The position numbers and the translations under genes are program-made. Positions 40,860 through 52,300 of a stretch of 64,000 bases of DNA are shown here, one piece after another. The notes beneath the pieces are model-generated. The model saw only the letters and a list, made by a program, of their open reading frames with translations. It ran no database searches and was not told the origin of the DNA. Position 1 is the first letter of the stretch, and every line of letters begins with the position of its first letter. The stretch is taken from assembly GCA_051660685.1 (NCBI GenBank), contig JBOFQB010000098.1:1-64000 (forward strand). Reading direction: 5' to 3'. Source of the DNA: JAVBSX01 sp051660685. GTDB lineage: Bacteria > Planctomycetota > Planctomycetia > Pirellulales > Thermoguttaceae.

Positions 40860-42650
40860 TCAGGGATGTGTCGAGGAGGAGGTTGGAAGAGGTTGGGGAA
40901 CCAGTTTGAGATTGCGGATTGGGGGAACAGGGGTGAGGGCTTTTTGTGGAGCAGCATTGATCTGATCTGCGGGAGACAGTGTATCTGTCGTTGGTGCTCC
41001 ATAAGGACGAACAGGAAGGGTGTAGACATTGGAGAGGTCCACTTTCGGATTGTGAGGAGGAACAATCGTGTTAGTTCTTTCCTGTTTATCCAAATCATTG
41101 AGCGTATCTGATTGAGGTGATTCTGGACGTTGGTAAAACTTGCGTTCCAATCGTCCCAAACCCTTTGTCAACCCTAAAATGTTCTTGCTCATTATGTATT
41201 CCAGAGATTTAAGGTCACTTCGCAAATAGGCATTCCAGAAGACACATGACAATTTTTCCATTGCATTGTAATAAACCGCATTGTTTTTAATGGAAGGAAG
41301 GAGCATGTTCCCCGCATATAAATAATGATCGGTTCCAAAGAACGTCAACAAATACTGGTCGTTCTGGAGAATCTGATCGAACGGAATACGTCGTTGAAAT
41401 GCCCGGGTTGTACCAATGATTCCATCATCTTCTGTTCCGGTTATGAACAGACAGGGGACTTCAATGTTGGCGTAAATCTCAGACAAACGGGCAGATGTTG
41501 AGGGAACAGGGGGACTCATTGCAAGGATTGCTTTGATCCGAGAATCTTGGATTGGGGGAAACCCTTCTGGAGCAAGCTGACCTGCTAAAAGCAACGCCGT
41601 ATAAGCCCCCATGTCATATCCCGCGACTCCAACCCGGGTTAAATCAACCTGTGATTCAACAACCGAATCGGGTTTTTCGGCAAGAACGGTCAATTGTGTC
41701 AAGACAAAAAGGATGTCGGAAACCCGGGTTGCACAAGTCCAATTCCGTTCAAACGCTGCTCGTAATTCGTTGACGGGGCGGAGATGACCCCGCCAAACCG
41801 TTTCATCACTTCCTATATGTTGGACCGCGACGACGACAAAACCGTTAGATGCCCAATGTTCTCCGAAGTAGGGACAACTTTCCCGGGAACCGCCCAAACC
41901 GTGAGAGAAGATAATGACGGGAGTTCCGGGGAGAAGGGGATTGGGCAGGTACATTTTGATTGGAACGGTTCGACGACGTTCGGCATCATAAAGCTGAATA
42001 TACGTTGTCCGTACAGAGGGGGACTGCGAGGATTGTAACGGTTCAATAAAGGTACTTAATGGTGTTTTGAGAGGTCCCAGCATTTCTGTCCGGCGTGTTC
42101 GATTAGACAGATTGTTCAGGAGACGGGACGGACGACTTTGCGCCAAAAAAACATCCTCTTCACTGTTTGCAGCGATTGGTCCAAAGGAGTTCATTTCAGC
42201 GATTGCGCCTGTATTGCCCAATGTGCCTGTCCAACCAAAAGTTCCAAACAGATCAGTTTTGTCAATCACGTCGTTTCCATCTGAAATTTCGGATGAATCG
42301 GATGAATAGGGGGATGAAGAAGCTAAATCGGCGTCATTCTCTCCTGCTTGTCCTCCATGATACACTTCCTCTTCAACAATGACGCTCACATAATCATTAT
42401 CGTTGATGTCATCATTATTATCATTGTTCTTATCATCACCATTATCAACATCATCAGTAACATCCTCCTTATCAACAACAGTATTGTCATAGTAGAAGAC
42501 ACCTTTTTCGACTTTGACCGACTCGACACGGATTTTTTCTTCTCTCGTTTCATTCAGTTGCTCGGAAAAAAGAGAAGTTCCTGAAAGGGACAGAAATAGT
42601 CCGAGGAAGAGGACAAGAAATGGACGTGCAACGTGCCCTATTCCGATCAT
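40860..42650 (-). CDS. Secreted alpha/beta hydrolase with Asp at the nucleophile elbow (596 aa)
   Basis: A signal peptide (FLVLFLGLFLSLSGTSLF) is followed by an acidic, Asp/Asn-rich linker (about residues 60-110), a variable region, then an alpha/beta-hydrolase domain of the PAF-acetylhydrolase/dienelactone-hydrolase type (about 200-480). The oxyanion region is FSHGLGGSRES. The nucleophile elbow, normally GxSxG, reads GYDMG, with Asp346. TGTEDDG may supply the acid, and GTDHYLY gives His442. Asp at the elbow is known in haloalkane dehalogenases and epoxide hydrolases but is unexpected here. The last 100 residues are Pro/Thr-rich. Starts at 42650 and 42680 are both possible; AAGAAG precedes the first. 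It is divergent from the giant gene. Confidence 0.78.
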   Translation of the reverse strand: MIGIGHVARPFLVLFLGLFLSLSGTSLFSEQLNETREEKIRVESVKVEKGVFYYDNTVVDKEDVTDDVDNGDDKNNDNNDDINDNDYVSVIVEEEVYHGGQAGENDADLASSSPYSSDSSEISDGNDVIDKTDLFGTFGWTGTLGNTGAIAEMNSFGPIAANSEEDVFLAQSRPSRLLNNLSNRTRRTEMLGPLKTPLSTFIEPLQSSQSPSVRTTYIQLYDAERRRTVPIKMYLPNPLLPGTPVIIFSHGLGGSRESCPYFGEHWASNGFVVVAVQHIGSDETVWRGHLRPVNELRAAFERNWTCATRVSDILFVLTQLTVLAEKPDSVVESQVDLTRVGVAGYDMGAYTALLLAGQLAPEGFPPIQDSRIKAILAMSPPVPSTSARLSEIYANIEVPCLFITGTEDDGIIGTTRAFQRRIPFDQILQNDQYLLTFFGTDHYLYAGNMLLPSIKNNAVYYNAMEKLSCVFWNAYLRSDLKSLEYIMSKNILGLTKGLGRLERKFYQRPESPQSDTLNDLDKQERTNTIVPPHNPKVDLSNVYTLPVRPYGAPTTDTLSPADQINAAPQKALTPVPPIRNLKLVPQPLPTSSSTHP

Positions 42651-42772
42651 CTTCTTAATTTCCGCCAAAATGGTACACATTTGAGTCTCAAATAGACAGG
42701 TAGAGAGGGTGTTGAGATAGTAATGAGTCTTGTACAGACAGAAAATGAACGAGGAGGAACGAGGAGGAACAA

Positions 42773-42886
42773 ATGGTTGTGGTTTTCGGGGTTCGAGAAA
42801 ACAAGAACAAACGGTCCATGTCCATGTACAAGACAGTGTATCGACGTTTTGTGGGGCAAATTTGTGAAAGAGTCAGGGTCTTGTGA
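42773..42886 (+). CDS. Possible mini-protein (37 aa)
   Basis: The ATG at 42773 has GAGGAGG at an ideal distance. The product is basic (net Arg/Lys-rich, starting MVVVFGVRENKNKRS) with no recognisable motif. The strong ribosome-binding site is partly a product of the tandem GAGGAGGAAC repeat, so this could be chance. Confidence 0.22.
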   Translation: MVVVFGVRENKNKRSMSMYKTVYRRFVGQICERVRVL

Positions 42887-43016
42887 CGCTTTTTTTTGAA
42901 TGAATGGTGATTTAGACCGTTTTCCCGGAACTTCAAACACAACCCTTACATCATAAACAATGCGACGTTCTTGACGGGATGTTGTATGACCTGTTTGTTT
43001 CCGAAAAACGGTCGAT

Positions 43017-43044
43017 TTGGTCGATTGGGAAAAAACGGTATAAT
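43017..43044 (+). promoter_or_regulatory. Candidate promoter of the giant gene
   Basis: TTGGTC, a 16-base spacer and TATAAT, the -10 being part of the recurring CGGTATAAT motif. A second candidate, TTGGGA-N16-TATACT, lies at 43109-43136 over a GGGGATT/CCCC-like dyad. Either would leave a long leader (about 230-330 bases) before the start at 43380. Confidence 0.4.
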
Positions 43045-43379
43045 CGCAAAAACTGAAATCGCAAACGGAAAAAAGAGTTGATTCTTTTGCCGAGAGTGTT
43101 CCTCGAGTTTGGGAATCCCCAACAATGGGGTATACTTTGTATAGGCCGTGTTAGAATGAACATTTGCCGAACAATTGTCAAAACAGGAAGAATTTATCGA
43201 TTTTGGCGGTTGTGCGAGAAAGAGATGCGATTTTGGAGTCATTTGGGACTATTTGCCGATGTATCCCAGATGAGGTCTGTTGGTATGTAAAGATTTGTGA
43301 AAATAGCTAAAATAGGCAATCCTTATTGAAATTTTGTTGGTCCTTTTGGATCCTTTTTACCTTTATGGGGAGTAACACC

Positions 43380-46300
43380 ATGCGTTTTTGGGACTCGATT
43401 TTTGGCAACTCAGACAGTTCAAATAGTGGTAAAACAGAGAATTCAGAGCAAAAAGGTAAAAAGGGAGGTTCAAGAGGACTGTTTGCACCGAATAAGGCGA
43501 AGTCCAACCTGACGAATCGTCAACTTCAAATGGAGCAGTTTGAAGTTCGAGAGATGCTCAGTATTGGCGGTCCTCAGTTGAATACTATCTTTGTCAATCA
43601 GGACGAGAATCAGGCGATTGATCTGAAATCAACGATGAACATTGCTCCTACATCGTTGCTCTTTCGATTCAGTGAGGGACAGCAGATTGACACGAAAACG
43701 TTGACAACCGGAATCGAGGTTTATCGAGCGGGGACAAAGACCCCCGTCCCGATTGGTTCTGTTGAGCTTGGCGATTTCTCGAACGAGGTGATTGTCCGAT
43801 TTGCCGAAAATCTGCCAAATGACATGTACACCATTTCGTTGATTGGGGGGGACACGAACTCACTTTCACTGAAAAATCTGGACGGAAAAGCCTTTTATAA
43901 TCCAGATGGACCTGATTACGACCTTCAAAATGTGAAATTTGAGTTGCAATTGGGAGCTCAGGTAACAGCGGTTGTCCCGCAACCGGTTGTGCGGAATACG
44001 TCGGGGGGATTGGAACAACAGTCCAACGTGATTGAGGTGTATTTTACGCCGGAAACCGTTCTGAAAAATGCGGGCGACGCAAAATTTTATCAGCTGATCG
44101 TCACGAAAAACACCCTGAATCCCGGGGATGATGTCGTCGTTGTTCCGACCCGGGTCGTTTATGAACCGGGTGTTACGGTTGACGGAAAAGTGGTCAATCG
44201 GGCCAAATTGTATTTTGAGAAAGATGACACGGGAACGGCGATTACGAATTTGTCAGCTCTTGGAACCGGGTCGTTTCGTCTGCGAATTGGTGAGGAGTAT
44301 ATTGCGACGAACACGCAGATTCTGGACCTGACCGGACAGAATGAGAAGGTCGGGGACACTTTCCATACAGCGTACAATGTCAATCTGAACCTGTTTAACA
44401 CGGCTCAATCGGGTCCTCAAAGTCTTATCATACAAAGTGAGATTGAACGACAGTATGACCCGACGGAGTATCCGGGCGCAAATGACAATCCCGGACATCG
44501 CAGTTTGCCGAACTTTTTTGGGGATAGTACGGAGAATCATTTCTTTGGCGGGGAATCGGTTATGGGATACAATCGGGACGTTTATGACGGACCGAGCATC
44601 ATTTATTACAACTTCCAGTACATCTTGGGTTCGGTTCTTGACTCGAAAGGGAATCCAACATCGGCGAAATACTACAATAACATCACTGAGACGCAGAAGA
44701 ATTTGGCGCGACAGGCGCTCGACATGTACTCCCGATATTTGGGGATACAGTTTATTGAGACGGCCGATCAGGGTTTCACGATTGCAATGGGGGATATGGC
44801 TTGGTTGGGTCCCGGTCGGGATGTAGAAGGGGTCGATTCTCACAAATACGTTTTTGATGATGGAACTTGGCGTTATAAATTGATTGGCGAATATGATCCG
44901 TCCTTGTTGATGTCGGACTATGATCCTTCCACATTTAGTTCGTCCATTGTGTTGGACCAGAATTACACTTGGGGACCCGATGTATATGGGGGGAACTGGT
45001 TCCAGACAGTTGTGCGAGGAATTGGTTTTGGGATTGGTTTGGGTTATGCAGCTGATCTTATGCCCGGGACGGATATGCGATTTGGCGTTATTCCTGTTCA
45101 GGATGGAAATGGGTACAACATGTACACAGAAAAGGTGTACCCCGGTCTTGAAGATTTGATTCACGGTCAGTATTTGTTCCGACCGGACAGTATTGATGTG
45201 GACATGTACAAGTTCCAGTTGGAAAAAGGAGGAACATTTAGTGCTGAAATTCTCGCGGAAAGGGCAAATGCGGCATCTCAGTTGGATGCAACGATTGCGC
45301 TTTATCGTCAGATAACGAAAAGAACGCCGGACGGTCAAACGTACACCTCTTACGAATTGGTTTCTCGCAATGATGATTATTTCAGTAATGATTCGTTTCT
45401 TGAGATGTATCTTGAAGCGGGGACGTATTTTATTGGCGTTTCATCATCAGGAAACGATCAGTATGATCCGCAGATGACGGGGACGGGAGAAGGGGGCAAA
45501 ACGGTTGGAACGTATGAATTGCGGTTGAATTTTTCACCAAGCGGAACAGAACGACTTGCACCTGAAACGTTTAAGGATGAGACGAACGGTTTTCTTGCGG
45601 GGAAGGACACGAATGTCAAGTTTGACGGGAATCAGGATGGAGTTCCGGGGGGGACCTACAATTATTGGTTTAATGTTCAGCAATCGACCAATCAACCGGC
45701 TCAAAGTAATAATGCGACGAATCTGAATACAATCAATCGGGTCCTTTACGTTGATAATTCAGGTCGGCAGTACAATGCAGACGGGACACCGAAATCGATT
45801 GACCCGAATAAGTTGCGATTAGCGACTGAAGTCGGAGATGGAACGATTGCCAAACCGTTTGTAACGATTGAAGTTGCCCTTGAATTTGCGGCAAAAGCGC
45901 AACAGCTTCTTGAAGCAGCCGGTATCAAGGATTCCTCGGTCATTGTCCGAATCATTGGAAATGACCTGAGCAAGGTGACTAAAGACACAGACATTAAGGC
46001 GTATGAAATTGGGAAGAACCCGAATAATAATGCAAATCTGACAGATGGGGCGAAATTTGACGTTCCGAAAGGGGTTTCGGTCGTTATTGACGCCGGAGTT
46101 GTCATAAAAATGAATGGGGCGAACATAACAGTCGGCAGTTCGGACCAGAACATTGACCGAAGTGGGGGTTCGATCCAGTTGCTCGGAACACCCGTTCACA
46201 GTGTTCGGATTACTTCTTATATGGACCAGATGATTGGGGTGAAGACGAATCCGCAGAAGACAGAGGGAGCACCCGGAAATTGGGGCGGAATTGTGATTCG

Positions 46301-49300
46301 TAATGATTTGGATTACGAATTTATCAAGAATTACAATCCGGCAAATGGTCGCACACCTCGTGAAGTGTTGGAAACGCAAGGAATTTTCCTCAATTATGTG
46401 AGTAATGCAGACATTCGATATGGAGGAGGGACGATTAGTACGACGGATCGAACGATTTACGATCCGATTCATGTGGTTGATGCTCGTCCGACGATCACCT
46501 TTAGTACGATTCAGTACAGTGCTCATGCAGCAATTTCAGCATCACCGAAAAGTTTTGAGGAGACCCGATTCCAGAGTTGGGATCACCTTAATCCGTACAC
46601 GCTTGATTATGAACGGATTGGTTTACACATTCACGGAAACATTGTGACCCTGAACTCGATGAACGGTCTTTTGGTTCAGGTTCAAACCCAAGTTGGCAAA
46701 CCGATTCAGAAGATTGAGGTTGCAGCCCGATTTGATGATACGGACATTGTTCATATTCTTTCGGAAAACCTGATTCTTGCCGGTCAAGCGGGGGGGAATT
46801 ATCTTTCAGCTCCGACTTCAAGAGGGCTGTACTACAATCAGGTGACGCAACGGGTTGCGATTGACGTTACATTGGGAACCGTTAAGGCCCCGACCCGACC
46901 CCAAGATGGTGATTACTTTACGCTTGTTGACGGGGAAACATCGGTCACGTTTGAATACAATCATGTTGATTATGACTCTGTAACAAACCCGAATCGTGTT
47001 GTTAAAGGTCGGATTGCAATTGACATTTACTCTTCCGATACACCTGCTGAGATTGCACGCAAGACAGTTCTTGCGATCAATGCAGTCAACAGTAATCAAG
47101 AAGTGTACGAAAAAATTGGTGCAACGAATTATGCGAAATATCTTCTTGCGAATCAAAAACTCACTCCCAATCAGTTCAAGATAACGGCGGAACAGGATGG
47201 AAGTGGTTTTTACCTGAAATCAACGGGGCAACGTCTTGAAATCAAGGGCATGTGTTCGGGAACAGCTCCGACAGTTGGAGGACTCACGTTTAATCAGAAC
47301 AACAATCAGATGTTGGTTGATGTCGGGAGTACGCAATCGCCGACCCGACCGGGAGACGGGGACTTTTTCACGCTCCTTTATGGAGACATTGCGAGTGTCA
47401 CCTTTGAGTACCAATATGTTGACGCAAGTGGACAACGAATTGTTGCGGACAACCCGAATCGCAAGGTGTTTGCAGATCGGGTTGTGATTGGCATTTTGGC
47501 AACGGATTCGGCAGAAGTGATTGCCCAGAAAACGGCTCATGCGATTAGCAGCGTTTATCGAATTGCCAAATATCCGTTGTTTGCTGTTCAAGCCGAGTAT
47601 TCTGCAAATGGAAAAGGTTTTACGCTGAAAACGGACGGTTTGCCGGTCTTTACAGACGGGGTTAAAGACGGAACGGTTACAACGACAACGGGGTTGACGT
47701 TTAATCCGGTTGATAATGTGATTCACATTGATTACAGTTTGTCCAATCCCGTTCGTCCGAAAGACGGAGACTTTTTCTCGATTGAATATGAAGGAAAAAC
47801 GTATACCTTTGAGTACAACTGGACGAATTTAACGGGAAATGGTTGGGGGGTCCGGCCCGGGAACATTGCGATCAACATCAATGGAGCAACCGCGCTTGCA
47901 GCAGATATTGCAACTGCAACACGCAATGCAATCAATCGGACGATTTTTCAGTCGAACAATAATAATTTGCGGGCAGAAGGGATTGGGGCGGAAATCCGTC
48001 TGGTTTCCCCGTCTTCGCCTTTTGCAATTGAAGGGATTCGCGGTCAACTGCAAAATGGTGAGGTGAACATAACCAATCCGGGCGGGGTTGCGGGCATGAT
48101 AAAATCGAGAACAAATGGTTCGCTCGTCGTCGATCCCGGTATTGTCACAAAATCGAATAATGCCCGAATTGAATTGGAAATGGGGACCCAACTCCTCGCG
48201 GAAGGAACGGTCGATCAACCGATTATTTTCACGTCGCTTTATGATACGAGATTTGGAGCAGGAGGAACATTCAAAACCAGTTCCAAGAGTGGCGGAACAG
48301 CAGTTGGTGTACTCCAACCGGGAAATTGGGCGGGTATCATTCAACTGCCTGATTCGCATTTGAGTATCGATCACGCCGTTTTGGCGTATGCAGGAGGAAG
48401 CTCCGTCATTGAAGGTCTTTCGGCCCGGTTTAATCCGGTCGAAATTCATGAAGCGGATTCCCGACTTGCACATACACGTTTTGAATTTAATGCCGGTAAT
48501 ACGGCCGGAACCCGAACGGGTCGCGGTTCCATTACCCCCGCTGTCATTTATGTACATGGTTCTCAACCGATTATTCTGAACAATTCGTTCTTTACGAATC
48601 TTTATTCGGATATTCCGACGAACACCCCGGCTTCACAATGGATTCCCAAAAATGATGCGGCAAATGGTTTGGCTGTTATTAGCATAAACTCCAATGCTCT
48701 CAATGCTAAAGCGCAGAAAGATTCAGGACGTAATACGGCGGGAGTTGCGAGAAATACACAATATGACGACAATTACGGTCCGCTTGTCCGCGAAAACCGT
48801 CTCTCCAATAATACGGTCAATGGTATGGTTGTACGAGGAGAGGTTTTGACAACGGAATCCGTTTGGGATGATACGGATATTGCTCATGTTCTCTTCACGG
48901 AAATTATTGTCCCGAATTTTCATCATGAAGGCGGTTTGCGCCTGATGAGTGATCGAGCGAACTCGCTCGTTATTAAAATGCTCGGTTCCAAAGCCGGGTT
49001 TACAGCAAGTGGAACACCGCTTGAAATTGAAGACCGAATCGGCGGAGCAATCCAAATCGTTGGTGTCGCCAATTACCCCGTCGTCTTCACCTCGCTCAAA
49101 GATGATTCCGTTGGAACCGGTCTGGATATTCGCGGTCAGGTTCAATATGATACCAATAATACTTATCATTACAATGCAACACTGAAAAAATGGGTCGATA
49201 ATTCCGTTGCAATGCCGGGTGATTGGCGCAGCATTAAATTGGCCCAATACAGTAACGACCGTAATATTCTCGTTGTCAAGGAATTTGAACGATCCAACGA

Positions 49301-52300
49301 CGAAAAAGATTCCAATGGAACAACATCGAGCGCACAATATCTCGGTTATCTCGCCCAGAACATGAAATCCGGCGATGATGTCCAACGATTGGGTTTCACC
49401 GTTTATGGTTCGACTCGGCAATCCGCCCCAAATGAAGCCGATGTTTACAAATTTACGGCAGATGCGGGAACAGAAATTTGGGTTGACATTGACCGAACCG
49501 GACGTTGGTTTGACACGATTATTGAAATTCTCGATCAGGACGGAAAGATTGTTGCCTCTTCGGACAATTCGTTCTATGAAGGGGTTGACAATTACGGCAA
49601 TTACATCAACAGGGTTTATGACAAATACGGTAATGTTCAGGATTCGGGGACGACATCGGGTTTCAACGGGGCGAACAATGCGTTTTCGATGAACAAGGAC
49701 GCTTGGAATCGTTCGCAAACCGGTATTGCAGGGGTTTCGCGGAATGTTTTGAACTCGACAGATCGGGACACGAACCGTTTGGAGTTTGACGAAACGGACG
49801 GTATTGGTTACAACGACCTTTACAGCACAAACACTCGAGATGCTGGTTTACGATTTGTAACAGCGGGACCGGGAACCAAAGATTATTTCGTCCGCGTTCG
49901 CAGTGTCCTCTCGATTTCTTGGGCCAATTCTCTCGATCCCGTCATAGATCAGGGAAAATCGTTCTTTATTATGGACGAAAACAAGGCGAATCCGCAGAAA
50001 ATCGAATACATTCTCGATTTTAACAAGACTTGGGAGGAATCATCAGCGGTTCGAAGCACTCAAGCGGGTGCAACCAATAAGGTAACAATTGGATTGAAAG
50101 ACATTGACCCTGAATTTGGTGACACTTATGCAAGTCGGATCGTTGCGGCAATCAACAAGTTCTCGAAAACGGCGAACGAATATCTCAATGTTGCAGCCGA
50201 TCTGGTCAGTTCTCGTTTGAACGACCCCAATCCGATCATCCGAATCGACGGAACCGGTTTGTTCTTCAATCCCGGTGCTACTTCGCTCGTCTTGCAGGAA
50301 AATTCGTCAGGGACGTATGAACTTCAGGTTCGTTTGCAGGAACAAAATGAAATTGCCGGTTCACAAATCTCTTACGCCGACATTCGTTACGCAACGAATG
50401 GTATTGAGGCGTATGGATTCCCGCAACACTCGCCGATTACAGGAGAAGTGCAGTTCCGTGATAAAGTTGAGATACTCAATGGTATGCAAGTCTCCTACAT
50501 GGGCAATCTGCTTCAATCAAATCAAGGTTCCCTTTCTGCAGCCGGTTATCTTCAAAGTCTTACCGATGTCAATTGGTATGCGTTTAACATGAACCCGGCC
50601 GGTTTGAGTGAGTATTACGGTTACTCATTTCTTTGGCCCTCCATTTTTGACATTGATTATGCGGACGGTTTGACGCGACCCGACCTTTCGATTTGGGTCT
50701 TCGACCGTGTTGGAAGTCTGATTTACATGGGAACCGATTCCAACGTTGCCGATGATCGACCGGGACCCAATACGGATATTAACATCTCCAAACTCGGTTC
50801 AGGAACGGTCGGTCCGAACGATCCGTTTATCGGTCCCGCCCTTTTGGGTGAATCGGTTCTCGCCGGTTATTTGCCCGAAGGAACAGAAGGTGCGCCCGTT
50901 GGAACCTATTTCGTTGCCGTAACGAGCAAATATGTTATTCCGTATGCAATGAGTTCCTTCCTGACAGCATCACCTTATAATTCCTCGACGCGGATTGAAC
51001 CGATTGACACGATCACCCGGGTTGTCGATGAAGGTGTGCAGTCCGGTCAGGATTTAAGAGCCAATAATAATCGCGGGTATACTTCAGAGTCCGAAAAATT
51101 TGAAGAAGGTCAACGTCTGGTCCTCACCCCCGATGAATTCCATCTCGGTGATGTCGTTATGTACGTCACTATGGATGACCCCGGAACGGGTGAGAGTAAA
51201 ATCTACATGATTAACCCCGCAACCGGAGCGGTTCAGACGGTTGCCAATACGGGACAGTCTGCGTGGGGGTATGATGCGACAAGGGTTGGTTACGACATTT
51301 CTATGGCGTATGACAGTCGGTTGTTGACAACCTTTACGGAGTTGAATCATCTTTATCTTGTTGATGTCAACACAGGCAATTACGCGTCGTCTGACTGGCG
51401 CGGCACAAATACGTTGATTCAGTCTCATTGGTGGGGACAAGGTGGAATCGAAGCGGTCCCTGATTCCGTTGGGACCGCGACATCATTGCGGGTTCAGGCA
51501 ATTGCGAGCAGTGCGCCCGGTGATTTTATTCGAGACTGGAACAGTAAATATGGTCCATACGTTTCTGATTGGGCGTACACTTTGGTGGTTGGCGATATGT
51601 CTTATGGAACCCTTGTCAATGACCCTGACGCTACGTCAATCCCGGAGACTTATACTTCCAACGAGAATGTTTTGTATCTCCTTGATCCTTACGGAAAAGC
51701 AGTGGGGATAACCGAATATCTGAAGAATTGGAATTATGGTGCAGGGGACAAGGTCAGGCCTTTGTCGAATTACATTCCGATTGCAACATTCAACAACCGA
51801 GATACGGTCAAGTACGACAGAGAGTATTATTACGTTGACCCGGAGGATCCCGTGTACCGTGATCCCTTGAATCCAGGTGGATATGCCTATGATGCGGAAA
51901 AGGGTGAGTGGAGTACCGAGCGATCCGATGATGCAACAGGTTGGATTTTTGATTTCTTCTCGGTCGGTGTTCCGAACCAGTTCCAGAATGTGGGCGAAGT
52001 CATTACGGGTATGACATTTGACTCGGACGGGGGCAATCTCTATGTGGGGACGGATCGTGGTGGTATTTATCGCGTCAAAGGTTGGAGTTCCAATCCGGGC
52101 GGTTTTCCTGATGATGGGAAAAGTTATGGTTACATGCCCCTTGCCGAAGACGTACCGGAAGTTGTCATTACAACGAAAGGTACATGGTTTGAAGATTACT
52201 CTTACGTCGATGCGAAGACGGGGGAACGTATAAGGGTGACTGGAAGTGGTGGTCCGTCGCTGGAATTTGTCGGTTATCTTCTCGATGATGCCGGTAATCC

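Larger units (their letters stand above)
42651..43379. other. Intergenic region upstream of the giant gene
   Basis: A long gap between divergent genes. It contains a tandem GAGGAGGAAC pair (42751-42770), a possible 37-residue frame (42773-42886), a TTGGTC-N16-TATAAT candidate promoter (43017-43044) and a TTGGGA-N16-TATACT candidate (43109-43136). The rest shows no feature I can support. Confidence 0.4.

Noticed and set aside
44253..45338. Leftward frame of 361 residues inside the giant gene
   Set aside because: Arg/Ile/Asn-rich composition with no domain; antisense shadow of a continuous 20-kb frame with recognisable domains.
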